Below, in pieces: positions 7,994-16,585 of a stretch of DNA of 64,000 bases. The notes under the pieces were generated by a model, which saw nothing but the letters and a program-made list of their open reading frames with translations, searched no databases and was not told the origin of the DNA. The DNA is from Tabrizicola fusiformis (GTDB lineage: Bacteria; Pseudomonadota; Alphaproteobacteria; Rhodobacterales; Rhodobacteraceae). Where the stretch lies: positions 1 through 64,000 of the forward strand of contig NZ_JABUHN010000009.1 of the NCBI RefSeq assembly GCF_013328815.1, written 5' to 3'. Numbering within the stretch: position 1 is the stretch's first letter; every line of letters starts with the position of its first letter. The translations under genes and the position numbers were made by a program.

Positions 7994-8263
7994 TCATTCG
8001 ATGATGCTGCCGCGCAGCAGGAATTTGCAGAAGGCCACGGTCGAAACGAACCCCGTCATCGCCAAAAGCATCGCCGCCTCGAAATTCAGGCCCGAGGCGG
8101 TCTTGACCCCGTAAAGCACGATCAGCGCGATGGTGTTCACCACCATCGTATCCACCGCAAGGATGCGGTCCGGCAGGGTTGGCGCCCGCAAAAGGTGGAT
8201 CAGGTTCAGCAGAAGCGCCACGGCAAAGCAGCCGAAGGCAAAGGTCAGGGCAAGGGCCATCAT
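7994..8263 (-). CDS. phaF: Mrp-type cation/proton antiporter subunit F
   Basis: 89 residues with three membrane helices and the characteristic PTLPDRILAVDTMVVNTIALI loop region. The ATG overlaps the stop of subunit E by four bases. MrpF/PhaF is an integral subunit of the antiporter that exports Na+ or K+ in exchange for protons. Length and order in the cluster fit the family exactly. Confidence 0.95.
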   Translation of the reverse strand: MMALALTFAFGCFAVALLLNLIHLLRAPTLPDRILAVDTMVVNTIALIVLYGVKTASGLNFEAAMLLAMTGFVSTVAFCKFLLRGSIIE

Positions 8264-8754
8264 GGTTCAAAGATCCTTTTCAGGCGGGCCTCGTATCGGG
8301 TGGCAACCTCATCGCGCAGCGCGTCGGGATCGGGGGCGTGCAGGGCATGGACCAGCAGCACCTTGCCATCGGCCGAGATATCGGCGGTCAGGGTGCCCGG
8401 CGTCATGGTGATGGTGCCCGCGAGGATCGACACCGCCTCGGGCGAGGTCAGGGTGACGGGCACCGCCACCCAGGCCGAGCGGATGCGTTCGGGCGGCCAG
8501 AACAGCACGATCCGCGCCACCTGAAAATTCGCCTTGATCACATCGACCAGCACCAGCCCCAGATAGGGCGGCAACAGCCATGGCCGATAGAGACGCGACT
8601 GGTCCGGCCAGTAGCGCGCCGTCAGAAGCGGGATCGCCGTGGCGAGGATCAGCGCCATCACCAGCGAGCCAAGCGCCGGGCGACCAACCAGCATCAGCCA
8701 GAAGATCACCAGAAGCAGGCTGAGGAGCGGATGCGGAAACAGGCGGCGCAGCAT
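8260..8754 (-). CDS. phaE: Mrp-type cation/proton antiporter subunit E
   Basis: 164 residues. Hydrophobic N-terminal helices (LLSLLLVIFWLMLVGR) precede the conserved soluble part with TITMTPGTLTADISADG and VHALH, hallmarks of MrpE. It lies three bases after the subunit D stop and overlaps subunit F. The subunit is required for full activity and stability of the complex in the inner membrane. Confidence 0.95.
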   Translation of the reverse strand: MLRRLFPHPLLSLLLVIFWLMLVGRPALGSLVMALILATAIPLLTARYWPDQSRLYRPWLLPPYLGLVLVDVIKANFQVARIVLFWPPERIRSAWVAVPVTLTSPEAVSILAGTITMTPGTLTADISADGKVLLVHALHAPDPDALRDEVATRYEARLKRIFEP

Positions 8755-8757
8755 GGG

Positions 8758-10197
8758 TCAGCCTCCGCTTTGCGGCGCGGTGGCCGCGATATAGGGGGCC
8801 GGATCGGCCAGCCCTTCGGCGACGCCCTTCAACCACAGGGTCAGCGGCCCGGCGAGCAGCGTCATGGCAACCAGCCCCGCCAGCAGCAGGCCAGTCGCGG
8901 CAAGGGCCAGCGGCTCTGCCGCCGTGGGGGCGGTGCCGCGCGCCTTCCAGAACCGGGCCGAGCCGGTGAGGGCAAAGCCAAGGATGGTCAGGAAACTGGC
9001 CAGCAGAACCGCGCTCCAGATCAGCGGTGCCTGCGCCTCAAGCGCCTGCAAGAGCAGGATTTTTCCCAAGAAGCCCGACAGCGGCGGCAGGCCCGCCACG
9101 GCAATCGCGCTGGCCATGAACAGCGCCGCCACCGGGCCCGAGGCGCCCCGCCGCCCCGCCAGATCGGCGACAAGGAACAGCGCCGCCCCGGCGAGGGTCG
9201 AATGGATCAGGTAGTAAAGGGCGGCCACCGTCGCCCCGGGTGTTGCGGCCGCCACACACAGAAACACCAGCCCCATTGAGCCGATGGCGGCAAAGGCGGC
9301 CTGCCGGGGCAGGTCGCGGCTGCCCAGCACACCAACGGCGCCCAGCGCCAGCGTGGCCAGCGCCGCCGGTTGCAGAAGTTCGGCCCACATCCCCGCCGTC
9401 GGCCCGGCGTCAAACACCAGCCAGCCCAGCCGCAGCGCCGCGTAGGCGCCGACCTTGGTCATGATGGCAAACAGGGCGGCTACCGGCCCGGGGGCGGCGG
9501 CATAGGTGCCCGGCAGCCAGAATTGCAGCGGCACCAGCGCGCCCTTTACCGCAAAGACCATCAGCAGCAGCACCGCCGCCACCCGCGCCAGCGCCTGATC
9601 TCCCGGCGGCAGCAGCGGCCATTTCTGCGCCAGATCGGCCATGTTCAGCGTGCCGGTCACCGCATAGATCGTCGCCAGCGCAAAGAGAAACAGCGTCGAG
9701 CCGACAAGGTTGAAGCCGACATACTGGATGCCCGCCCGCAGCCGCCCTGCCCCGCCGCCATGCACCATCAGCCCGTATGAGGCGATCAGCAGCAGCTCGA
9801 AGAACACGAAGAGGTTGAAGGCGTCGGCAGTCAGGAAAGCGCCGGCCAGCCCGGCCAGCAGGAACAGGAACAGCGCATGGAAATGCCTGCCCCGCGCGTC
9901 CCAGCCGCTGGCCATGGTATAGACCAGCACCGGCAGCGCCACCACCGCAAGCAGCAAAAGCATCAGCACCGACAGCCCGTCGGCAATCAGCACGATGCCA
10001 AAGGGCGCCGGCCAGTTGCCAAGGTGATAGGCCACAGGCGCTCCGCCCCGCCCCGCCAACAGCAGCGCCAGCGCAAGAAACCCCGCTGCCCCGGCCAGCG
10101 CGATCAGCCGTTGCAGCGCGATCCCGCGCGCCACAAGCAGGATCAGCCCCGCCAGAACCGCAGGCAGCAGGATGGGCGCGATGACAAGATGGCTCAT
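8758..10197 (-). CDS. phaD: Mrp-type cation/proton antiporter subunit D
   Basis: 479 residues, about 14 membrane segments. This is a homologue of the NuoL/M/N proton-pumping subunits of complex I, with DAFNLFVFFELLLIASYGLM containing the conserved Glu, and VKGALVPLQFWLPGTYAAAP containing the conserved Lys and Trp. It forms the second proton-conducting subunit of the antiporter. It overlaps subunit C at its start by four bases. Confidence 0.96.
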   Translation of the reverse strand: MSHLVIAPILLPAVLAGLILLVARGIALQRLIALAGAAGFLALALLLAGRGGAPVAYHLGNWPAPFGIVLIADGLSVLMLLLLAVVALPVLVYTMASGWDARGRHFHALFLFLLAGLAGAFLTADAFNLFVFFELLLIASYGLMVHGGGAGRLRAGIQYVGFNLVGSTLFLFALATIYAVTGTLNMADLAQKWPLLPPGDQALARVAAVLLLMVFAVKGALVPLQFWLPGTYAAAPGPVAALFAIMTKVGAYAALRLGWLVFDAGPTAGMWAELLQPAALATLALGAVGVLGSRDLPRQAAFAAIGSMGLVFLCVAAATPGATVAALYYLIHSTLAGAALFLVADLAGRRGASGPVAALFMASAIAVAGLPPLSGFLGKILLLQALEAQAPLIWSAVLLASFLTILGFALTGSARFWKARGTAPTAAEPLALAATGLLLAGLVAMTLLAGPLTLWLKGVAEGLADPAPYIAATAPQSGG

Positions 10198-10535
10198 TCC
10201 CCCGCCTCCGCATCATCGCGCAGGTCCACCCGGTCATGGCCCGCCCCCAGATGGGCGCCAATCGCCATCAGCACCAGCACCGCCGTCATGCCAAAGGAAA
10301 TCACGATGGCCGTCAGCACCAGCGCCTGCGGCAGCGGGTCGGTATAGCCGGGCGCGGCCTTGTCGATGATCGGCGGCAGGCCGGGGGCAAGGCGGCCCGA
10401 AATGAAGATGAAGATGTTGACGGCATAGGACAGGAAGGTCAGCCCGAGGATCACCGGGAATGTCCGCAGCCGCAGGATCAGATAGACCCCGCAGGCGGTC
10501 AGCAGCCCGATGGTGACGGCGATGAGCAGGTTCAT
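10194..10535 (-). CDS. phaC: Mrp-type cation/proton antiporter subunit C
   Basis: 113 residues, NuoK-like, with three helices (LLIAVTIGLLTACGVYLIL, GLTFLSYAVNIFIFISG, ALVLTAIVISFGMTAVLVL) and the DPLPQALVLTAIVIS signature. It overlaps both neighbours by four bases, implying tight translational coupling within the operon. The gene symbol follows the rhizobial pha nomenclature; it is not the unrelated polyhydroxyalkanoate synthase phaC. Confidence 0.95.
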   Translation of the reverse strand: MNLLIAVTIGLLTACGVYLILRLRTFPVILGLTFLSYAVNIFIFISGRLAPGLPPIIDKAAPGYTDPLPQALVLTAIVISFGMTAVLVLMAIGAHLGAGHDRVDLRDDAEAGE

Positions 10536-13363
10536 GGCCGATCCTCCCGCTGCGCCAGAACGTCATGCGGGGCCGAAGCCACCCGCTCCCCCCCGCGCTG
10601 CGCCAGCCGGGACAGTTGCGCCAGCGCCAGCATCACCGCCCCCAGCACGCAAAGGAACACCCCAAGGTCAAACACGGCAGCGGTGGCCCATTCGAACTCT
10701 TCCAGCGGCCAGGGGTGAAGATAGCCATAGGCCGAGGTCAGGAAGGGCCGCCCGGCAAACCACGCGCCGATGCCGGTGGCACTGGCCACCAGAACCCCGG
10801 CGCCGATCAGCAGATGCGCGTCCAGCCGCCGCCGCGCCTCGCTCCAGCCATAACCCGAGGCGAGGTATTGCAGCATCAGCGCGATGGCCGCCACCAGCCC
10901 CGCCACAAAGCCGCCGCCCGGCATATTGTGCCCCCGCAGGAAGATATAGGCAGCCACCATCAGCGCGACCGGCAGCAAGAGCCGCGTCGCCATCACCAGA
11001 ATCACCGGATGGCGGTCGCCCGCGATGCCCGGGTCTTCGCGCCGGGCCAGCAGCCGGTCATTGGCCGGGCCCGGCGACAACAGCGCATCAGCCAACGCAA
11101 AGATGATCAGCGCCGCGATGCCCAGAACGGTAATCTCGCCCCATGTATCAAAGCCGCGGAAATCGACGATGATCGTGTTCACCGCATTGGTGCCGCCCGC
11201 CCCCGGCTTGGACTGCGCCAGATGATAGGCCGAGATCGGTGCGAACGCGGCATCGCGCGACAAAAGTGCAAAGGCCAGCGCCGCCGTGCCCAGCCCCGCC
11301 GCCGCCGCCAGCACCAGATCGCGCGCACGCCGCCATGGGTGGCTTTCGGCGGGCGTCTCACGCGGCAGGAACGACAGCGACAGCAGCATCAGCAGCACCG
11401 TCACCACCTCGACCGTGATCTGGGTCAGCGCAAGGTCGGGCGCGGCAAGATAGGCAAAGCCCAGCGCGATCAGCAGGCCGACCACCCCGATGAACAAAAG
11501 CGCCAAGAGCCGCTGGCGATGCAGGACCACCGTCGCAAGGCTCGCCACCGCCAGAACCGCCGTGGCCGCCAGCACGGCAAGGTCCATCGGCACCGGCGGC
11601 CTTGTGCCGGCCATATGACTGCCGGTCAGGAAGGCCCAAAGCCCGCCCGCCAGCATCGCGCCCACCGCAATCGCCAACGCCCCGGACAGCCTCCCGCTGT
11701 CCGCCCGGGCCAGAACGGCCCGCGACAGGGCCAGCGCGCCGGCCACCAGCGCCTCAAAGATCGCCTTGGCGTCGGGGCGCGGGCTGGTCTGCCACAGCGT
11801 CGCCAGACGCGGCCACAGCCCCCAGAGCGCCAGCCCCGCCCCCACAGCGCCCAGCGACAGCCAGAGCGCGGGCACTTCGGCCCCATGCCACAGCGCCAGA
11901 TGCAGATGCGGCACATGGCCCGTCACCGCCCCCGCCGCCGCCTGCGCCAAGGGCGCCAGCAGCAGCATCGGCGCGAGCCCGGAGGCGACAACCAGCGCCA
12001 CCAGCAGCGCAGGTGCGAGCCAAAGCCCCGGCCCCGGATCATGCGGCGGATGGTCCAGCGGGCCGCGCGTCTGGCCAAGGAACGTCGCGGACCAGAGCCG
12101 CAGCGTATAGCCCACCGACAGGGCGGCACCCGCCACCGCTGCCACCACCACCCAGCCCCCGGCATGGGCCGCGGCCTCAAGCATCAGTTCTTTCGACAGA
12201 AAACCGTTCAGGGGGGGCAGGCCCGCCATCGCCGCCGCCGCCAGCGTCGCCAGCGCGAAGGTCAACGGCATCTGTTGCCGCAAGCCGCCCAGCCGGTCAA
12301 TCTCGCGGGTATGCGCCGCATGGTCGATGATCCCCGCCAGCATGAAAAGCGCCGCCTTGAAACTGGCATGGGCAAGGATATGCACCATCGCCGCCGCCGC
12401 GGCCGCTTCGGTTCCCAGCCCCAGAAGGAAGGTGATCAGACCCAGATGGCTAACCGTGGAATAGGCGAGGATCGCCTTTAGGTCGGTCTTGAACAGCGCA
12501 ATCGCCGCGCCAAGGATCAGCGTCACCAGACCCGCCCCGGCCACCAGCGCCGTCCACTCCGGCGTGCCCGCCAGCACCGGCCAAAGCCGCGCCATCAGGA
12601 ATAGCCCCGCCTTCACCATGGTTGCCGAATGCAGATAGGCGGAAACCGGCGTGGGCGCCGCCATGGCATGGGGCAGCCAGAAATGGAACGGAAACTGCGC
12701 CGATTTGGTGAAGGCGCCCAAAAGAATCAGCAGCAGCGCCGGCAGATACACCGGGCTGGCCTGAATCTGGTCGCGCGCAGCAAGGACCGTGTCCAACTCG
12801 AACCCGCCCGCGATCCGGCCCAAAAGCAGCACACCCGCCAGCATGGCAAGCCCGCCGCCGCCCGTCACCGCCAGTGCCATCCGCGCGCCCTGCCGCCCAT
12901 CGGGCCGGTCGCTCCACCAGCCGATCAAGAGGAAGGAGGTGAGCGAGGTCAGCTCCCAGAAGACCGCCAGCATCAACAGATTGCCCGACAGAACGATGCC
13001 CAGCATCGCCCCCTGAAACAGCATCAGATAGCTCAGGAACCGCCCCATCGGATCGGCGGCGTCCAAATAAAAGCGGGCGTAGAGGATGATCAACAGCCCG
13101 ATGCCCAGAATCAGCGTGGCAAAGAGCAGGCCCAGCCCGTCCAGCCGCAGGCTGAACATCAGCCCCGCCTCGGGGAGCCAGCCCGCCTGCCAGCGGATCA
13201 CCTCGCCCCGCAGCACCGCCGGGGCGTGGGACATCACGCCATAAAGCGCCAGCGCCGTTGCCAGAGCCGCCGCGAGTGCCGCCGCCCCGCGCCCCGCCCG
13301 CAAGGCCAAACCGGGCAGGAACGCGCCCAGAAAGGGAAGCGCTGCAATCAGGGCAAGCGTCAT
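10532..13363 (-). CDS. phaAB: Mrp-type antiporter fused subunits A and B
   Basis: 943 residues. The N-terminal portion is a NuoL-like transporter with ELTSLTSFLLIGWWSD and the AFTKSAQFPFHFWLPHAMAA motif. From about residue 790 the MrpB domain follows (VILVMATRLLLPVALM, GHNMPGGGFVAGLVAA). Fusion of A and B defines group 2 Mrp systems such as Sinorhizobium PhaAB, involved in K+/Na+ and pH homeostasis. The start at 13363 is chosen over an upstream in-frame codon because AAGGAAGG lies just before it and the hydrophobic first helix starts there. First gene of the six-gene operon. Confidence 0.96.
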   Translation of the reverse strand: MTLALIAALPFLGAFLPGLALRAGRGAAALAAALATALALYGVMSHAPAVLRGEVIRWQAGWLPEAGLMFSLRLDGLGLLFATLILGIGLLIILYARFYLDAADPMGRFLSYLMLFQGAMLGIVLSGNLLMLAVFWELTSLTSFLLIGWWSDRPDGRQGARMALAVTGGGGLAMLAGVLLLGRIAGGFELDTVLAARDQIQASPVYLPALLLILLGAFTKSAQFPFHFWLPHAMAAPTPVSAYLHSATMVKAGLFLMARLWPVLAGTPEWTALVAGAGLVTLILGAAIALFKTDLKAILAYSTVSHLGLITFLLGLGTEAAAAAAMVHILAHASFKAALFMLAGIIDHAAHTREIDRLGGLRQQMPLTFALATLAAAAMAGLPPLNGFLSKELMLEAAAHAGGWVVVAAVAGAALSVGYTLRLWSATFLGQTRGPLDHPPHDPGPGLWLAPALLVALVVASGLAPMLLLAPLAQAAAGAVTGHVPHLHLALWHGAEVPALWLSLGAVGAGLALWGLWPRLATLWQTSPRPDAKAIFEALVAGALALSRAVLARADSGRLSGALAIAVGAMLAGGLWAFLTGSHMAGTRPPVPMDLAVLAATAVLAVASLATVVLHRQRLLALLFIGVVGLLIALGFAYLAAPDLALTQITVEVVTVLLMLLSLSFLPRETPAESHPWRRARDLVLAAAAGLGTAALAFALLSRDAAFAPISAYHLAQSKPGAGGTNAVNTIIVDFRGFDTWGEITVLGIAALIIFALADALLSPGPANDRLLARREDPGIAGDRHPVILVMATRLLLPVALMVAAYIFLRGHNMPGGGFVAGLVAAIALMLQYLASGYGWSEARRRLDAHLLIGAGVLVASATGIGAWFAGRPFLTSAYGYLHPWPLEEFEWATAAVFDLGVFLCVLGAVMLALAQLSRLAQRGGERVASAPHDVLAQREDRP

Positions 13364-13540
13364 GTTTGCGGCCTTCCTTCGTCGAGGCGGTGCGGATGCG
13401 TCGCGGCGAATTTCCTGCAAGATGGCGCCTAAGTGCCGCCGTTTCAAGCAAATGCGACCGAATACCCACCCAGCCACCGCACCGCAAAGCGCGGGCAGGC
13501 CCATTTCCGGGCTTCAGACAGGCCGCGGCGGGGGGCGGCG

Positions 13541-14770
13541 CTACATCGCCCCTAGCCCCTCGCGCAGCGCGGCGTTCTGGTCCAGCAGGTAGCGCTGCGA
13601 CAGGGGAATGGCCGCAGCGCCCAGCGAGCGGGCCTGCGCGCCCACCGTGCCTTCGCGGATCGCCGGGGGGGAAACCCCTGCAAGGTCCAGCCGGTGCAGC
13701 GCGGCATGGGTGCGGCGGGTGACCTCTGCCCGGATGGCGGAGGGCATCCAGCCGTCGATCAGGATCGCCTCAAGCTCCAGAAGCGTCGCCGCCGACAGGG
13801 CCGCCGCTGCCAGCCCCTCGGCGGCCAGAGTCATCCAGCCGTCCAGCACCGGCGCCGAAACGGTCCAGCCATCGGGCTGTTCCCAGAGGTGATCGGCGCT
13901 TTCGCCCGCCGCCTCCATCCTTGCCGCCAGCACCGAGAGCGAGGCGACATCGAAAAGCCGCCGCATCCGGCCATCACCGCCGGGCACCGGCATCGGCCCC
14001 ACGCCGGCGGCATTGCCGGTGCGGCCCAGAAAAAGCTGGCCGTTCAGCACAAGCCCGCCACCGATGAAGGTGCCGAAGTAGAAATAGAGGAAATCCTTGG
14101 GCCGCTCGCCGGTGCCGAAGATCAGCTCCGCCCCGCAGGCCGAGGTGGCGTCGTTCTGCACATAGACGGCCATGCCGGTGGTCGCCGTCAGCTCCGCCTG
14201 AATGTCGCGGTCGCGCCAGGCGTCCATTTCGGCCTGCGGCGCGCCCAGTTCCTCGACCCAACTCCACAGTTGAAAGGGCATCGCCACGCCCAGCCCGCCG
14301 ATACGGTCGCGCAGCGCCTCGGGCAGCACTGAGAGCAGGCCCGGCAGCGCCTCGGCCACGAAACCGACAATGCGGTCGGGGGTGGGATAGCGGTAAATGC
14401 GGCGCAGGGTGTTGCGGACCCGCCCCAGAAAGTCGATCAGCGTCAGATCGGCCGACCGCCGCCCCACCTTCAGCCCGACAAAGAACGCCCCCTCGGCATT
14501 CAGCGACATCGGCACCGAAGGCTGGCCGATCCGCCCGCGCACTGGCTCGCCGCGCTGCAAAAGCCCCTCTTGTTCCAGCGCGCGCATGATCACCGAAACC
14601 GTCTGCGCCGACAGGCCGGTGATCCGGGCAATATCGGATTTCGCCAGCGCCCCGTTCTGCCGCACCAGCGACAGCACCAGACGTTCGTTATGCGCCCGCA
14701 TCCCCGACTGATTCGTCCCGCGAAGCGCGGTCGCCTCGGCAAGCGAAAGGTCTGGAGTGGCGTCCTGCAT
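13541..14770 (-). CDS. frcR: ROK family regulator, FrcR-like
   Basis: 409 residues. The N-terminal winged helix (RQNGALAKSDIARITGLSAQ, about residues 33-52) recognises DNA; the remainder is a sugar-kinase-like ROK fold with GTFIGGGLVLNGQLFLG and a shortened zinc-type region. It follows the RbsD/FucU-like gene by 24 bp on the minus strand and is divergent from frcBCAK, matching the Sinorhizobium frcR context. It presumably represses the fructose transporter until sugar is present; the target is inferred from position. Confidence 0.85.
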   Translation of the reverse strand: MQDATPDLSLAEATALRGTNQSGMRAHNERLVLSLVRQNGALAKSDIARITGLSAQTVSVIMRALEQEGLLQRGEPVRGRIGQPSVPMSLNAEGAFFVGLKVGRRSADLTLIDFLGRVRNTLRRIYRYPTPDRIVGFVAEALPGLLSVLPEALRDRIGGLGVAMPFQLWSWVEELGAPQAEMDAWRDRDIQAELTATTGMAVYVQNDATSACGAELIFGTGERPKDFLYFYFGTFIGGGLVLNGQLFLGRTGNAAGVGPMPVPGGDGRMRRLFDVASLSVLAARMEAAGESADHLWEQPDGWTVSAPVLDGWMTLAAEGLAAAALSAATLLELEAILIDGWMPSAIRAEVTRRTHAALHRLDLAGVSPPAIREGTVGAQARSLGAAAIPLSQRYLLDQNAALREGLGAM

Positions 14771-14794
14771 GACGGGCCTGTCGGTTTGAACGGG

Positions 14795-15235
14795 TCAGCT
14801 TGACCCATCTGGGAAAATGACACCTTTGCGAAGGATCACGTTGCCGTAAAGCGCGGGCTCGCCCGTGGCAACCACTGTATGCGCGGCGCGGATACGGGGA
14901 TAGAGAGCGTCGCCCGAAAGCGGCACCACGGCAAAGTCGGGCACCATCCGGGCGGCAAGCGCGTCGATTTCATGGTGGATCGGGGCGGCCTGTGCCGGGT
15001 CATTGTTCAGACTGGCACGGAACACCGCCTGCGGCACCGCCCGGTCCAGCGGCAAAAGCCGCAAGATCGCCGCCATCAGCGCCAGAACGCCATGGCCATC
15101 GGCCCGCACCAGCCGCCGCGCATGGTCCTGCGCGGGGTAATTGCCATCGACCAGCGCGATTTCGTCGCCATGCCCCATCGCGCGCAGGGTGGCCAGCAAC
15201 TCCGGGCCAAGGATGGAAGGGATGCCGATCAGCAT
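14795..15235 (-). CDS. RbsD/FucU family sugar mutarotase
   Basis: 146 residues. The start MLIGIPSILGPELLATLRAM and the ALVDGNYPAQDHA motif with conserved Asp and His identify the RbsD/FucU family. These enzymes interconvert pyranose and furanose or alpha and beta forms of ribose or fucose. It is divergent from the frcBCAK transport genes, so it may supply the sugar anomer used by the transporter or kinase (inference). I chose the ATG at 15235 rather than an in-frame one ten codons earlier because family members begin MLxGI. Confidence 0.88.
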   Translation of the reverse strand: MLIGIPSILGPELLATLRAMGHGDEIALVDGNYPAQDHARRLVRADGHGVLALMAAILRLLPLDRAVPQAVFRASLNNDPAQAAPIHHEIDALAARMVPDFAVVPLSGDALYPRIRAAHTVVATGEPALYGNVILRKGVIFPDGSS

Positions 15236-15336
15236 CGGGGCTCTCCGTTTGTGGACTGCCGCCATTTTGCGCGACCTTTGGGCCGCGATGGCGCTTGAAG
15301 AGGCAGATTGCGGGGCGAGGGCGGGCCTGTCAATAT

Positions 15337-15353
15337 TAAATCACTCTGATTTA
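15337..15353. promoter_or_regulatory. Candidate ROK/FrcR operator
   Basis: TAAATCA-CTC-TGATTTA is a perfect 7-bp dyad in an AT-rich island (about 15331-15360) of an otherwise GC-rich divergent intergenic region between the mutarotase and frcB. A TTGACG hexamer follows at 15360. ROK regulators usually bind AT-rich dyads of this kind. Confidence 0.5.
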
Positions 15354-15465
15354 TTTATCTTGACGCAGGACCGGGAATCAGGCCATCTGAGCGACGACGC
15401 CGGGTCGGGAGCCTGTCGCCAAGCCTAAACCGGGGGGCATGACCCCCACCCTTGGGAGGACTGCA

Positions 15466-16479
15466 ATGAAACTGAAAACCACAGCCCTGTTGGGCGCAGC
15501 CGCGCTTGCCCTGATGGCAGGCACCGCCTCGGCCGCCGATCTGGCCTGCCTGATCACCAAGAACAACACCAACCCCTTCTTCGTGAAGATGAAGGACGGC
15601 GCCGAAGCCGCCGCCACCGCCGCTGGTCTGGACTTCCAGGCCTATGCCGGTGAGAAGGACGGCGACGCCGCCCCGCAGATCACCGCCATCGAGAATTGCA
15701 TCGCCGCCGGCGCCAAGGGCATCCTGATCACGCCCTCGAACGACTCGGTCGGGCCTGCCCTGAAAGACGCCCGCGCTGCCGGCATTCTGGTCATCGCGCT
15801 GGACACGCCGCTTGCCGATGCCGAAGCGCAGGACATCACCTTTGCGACCGACAACTTCGAAGCGGGCCTGCGCATCGGCAAATGGGCCGCGGCCAAGCTG
15901 GGCGCCGAAGCAGCCAATGCCAAGATCGCCATGCTGGACATCAACAAGGACAACATCTCGGTGGACGTGGCGCGCGACACCGGCTTCCTCGTGGGCTTTG
16001 GCATCGAAGTGCCGAACCTTGCCGTTCTGGCCTCGGAAACCGACCCGCGCGTGGTGGGGCATGAAACCTCGGACGCGAACCCCGAAGGCGGTCTGCGCGC
16101 GATGGAAACCCTGCTGGCCAAAGACCCCGACATCAACGTGGTCTACACCATCAACGAACCGGCCGCCGAAGGTGCCTATCAGGCGCTGAAGGCTGCGGGC
16201 AAGGAAGGTCAGGCGATCATCGTTTCGGTTGACGGCGGCTGCCCGGGCGTTGCCTCGGTCAAGTCGGGCGTGATCGGCGCCACCTCGCAGCAATACCCGA
16301 TGCTGATGGCATCCAAAGGCATCGAGGCGATCGTCGCCTATGCCAAGGACGGCACCAAGCCGATGGTTTCCGAAGGTCTGTCCTTCTTCAACACCGGCGT
16401 GAACCTTGTCACCGACCAGCCGGTCGAAGGCGTCGAGTCGATCGACACCACCAAGGGCACGGAGCTGTGCTGGGGCTGA
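15466..16479 (+). CDS. frcB: Fructose ABC transporter substrate-binding protein, FrcB-like
   Basis: 337 residues. A Sec signal peptide (KTTALLGAAALALMAGTASA) is followed by a periplasmic-binding protein type I fold: ITKNNTNPFFVKMKDGAEAA is the first strand and helix, and the AxxTPSNDSVGPAL and ALDTPL regions fit the ribose/fructose cluster. The ATG at 15466 is preceded by GGGAGGA and is the only start giving a clean signal peptide. It heads frcBCAK. FrcB captures fructose (in Sinorhizobium also mannose and ribose) in the periplasm. Confidence 0.92.
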   Translation: MKLKTTALLGAAALALMAGTASAADLACLITKNNTNPFFVKMKDGAEAAATAAGLDFQAYAGEKDGDAAPQITAIENCIAAGAKGILITPSNDSVGPALKDARAAGILVIALDTPLADAEAQDITFATDNFEAGLRIGKWAAAKLGAEAANAKIAMLDINKDNISVDVARDTGFLVGFGIEVPNLAVLASETDPRVVGHETSDANPEGGLRAMETLLAKDPDINVVYTINEPAAEGAYQALKAAGKEGQAIIVSVDGGCPGVASVKSGVIGATSQQYPMLMASKGIEAIVAYAKDGTKPMVSEGLSFFNTGVNLVTDQPVEGVESIDTTKGTELCWG

Positions 16480-16507
16480 TCCCGGCTTCCATCTGACTTG
16501 ATTAAAT

Positions 16508-16533
16508 GAAGGGCGGCTTTACAGTCGCCCTTC
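16508..16533 (+). terminator. Intercistronic hairpin between frcB and frcC
   Basis: GAAGGGCG and CGCCCTTC form an 8-bp stem around a 10-base loop, followed by TTCAT. It lies 29 bp behind the frcB stop. Such stems behind the binding-protein gene usually cause partial termination or protect the upstream mRNA, giving excess binding protein over membrane subunits. Confidence 0.65.
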
Positions 16534-16585
16534 TTCATAGCCGGGGCTGCCCTGCCCCGTCGGCCATCACGGGGGAACCGCAGAG

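Noticed and set aside
10565-12481. 638-codon plus-strand frame opposite phaAB
   Set aside because: Shadow of the antiporter gene: Arg/Gln/His-rich with no hydrophobic or domain pattern.
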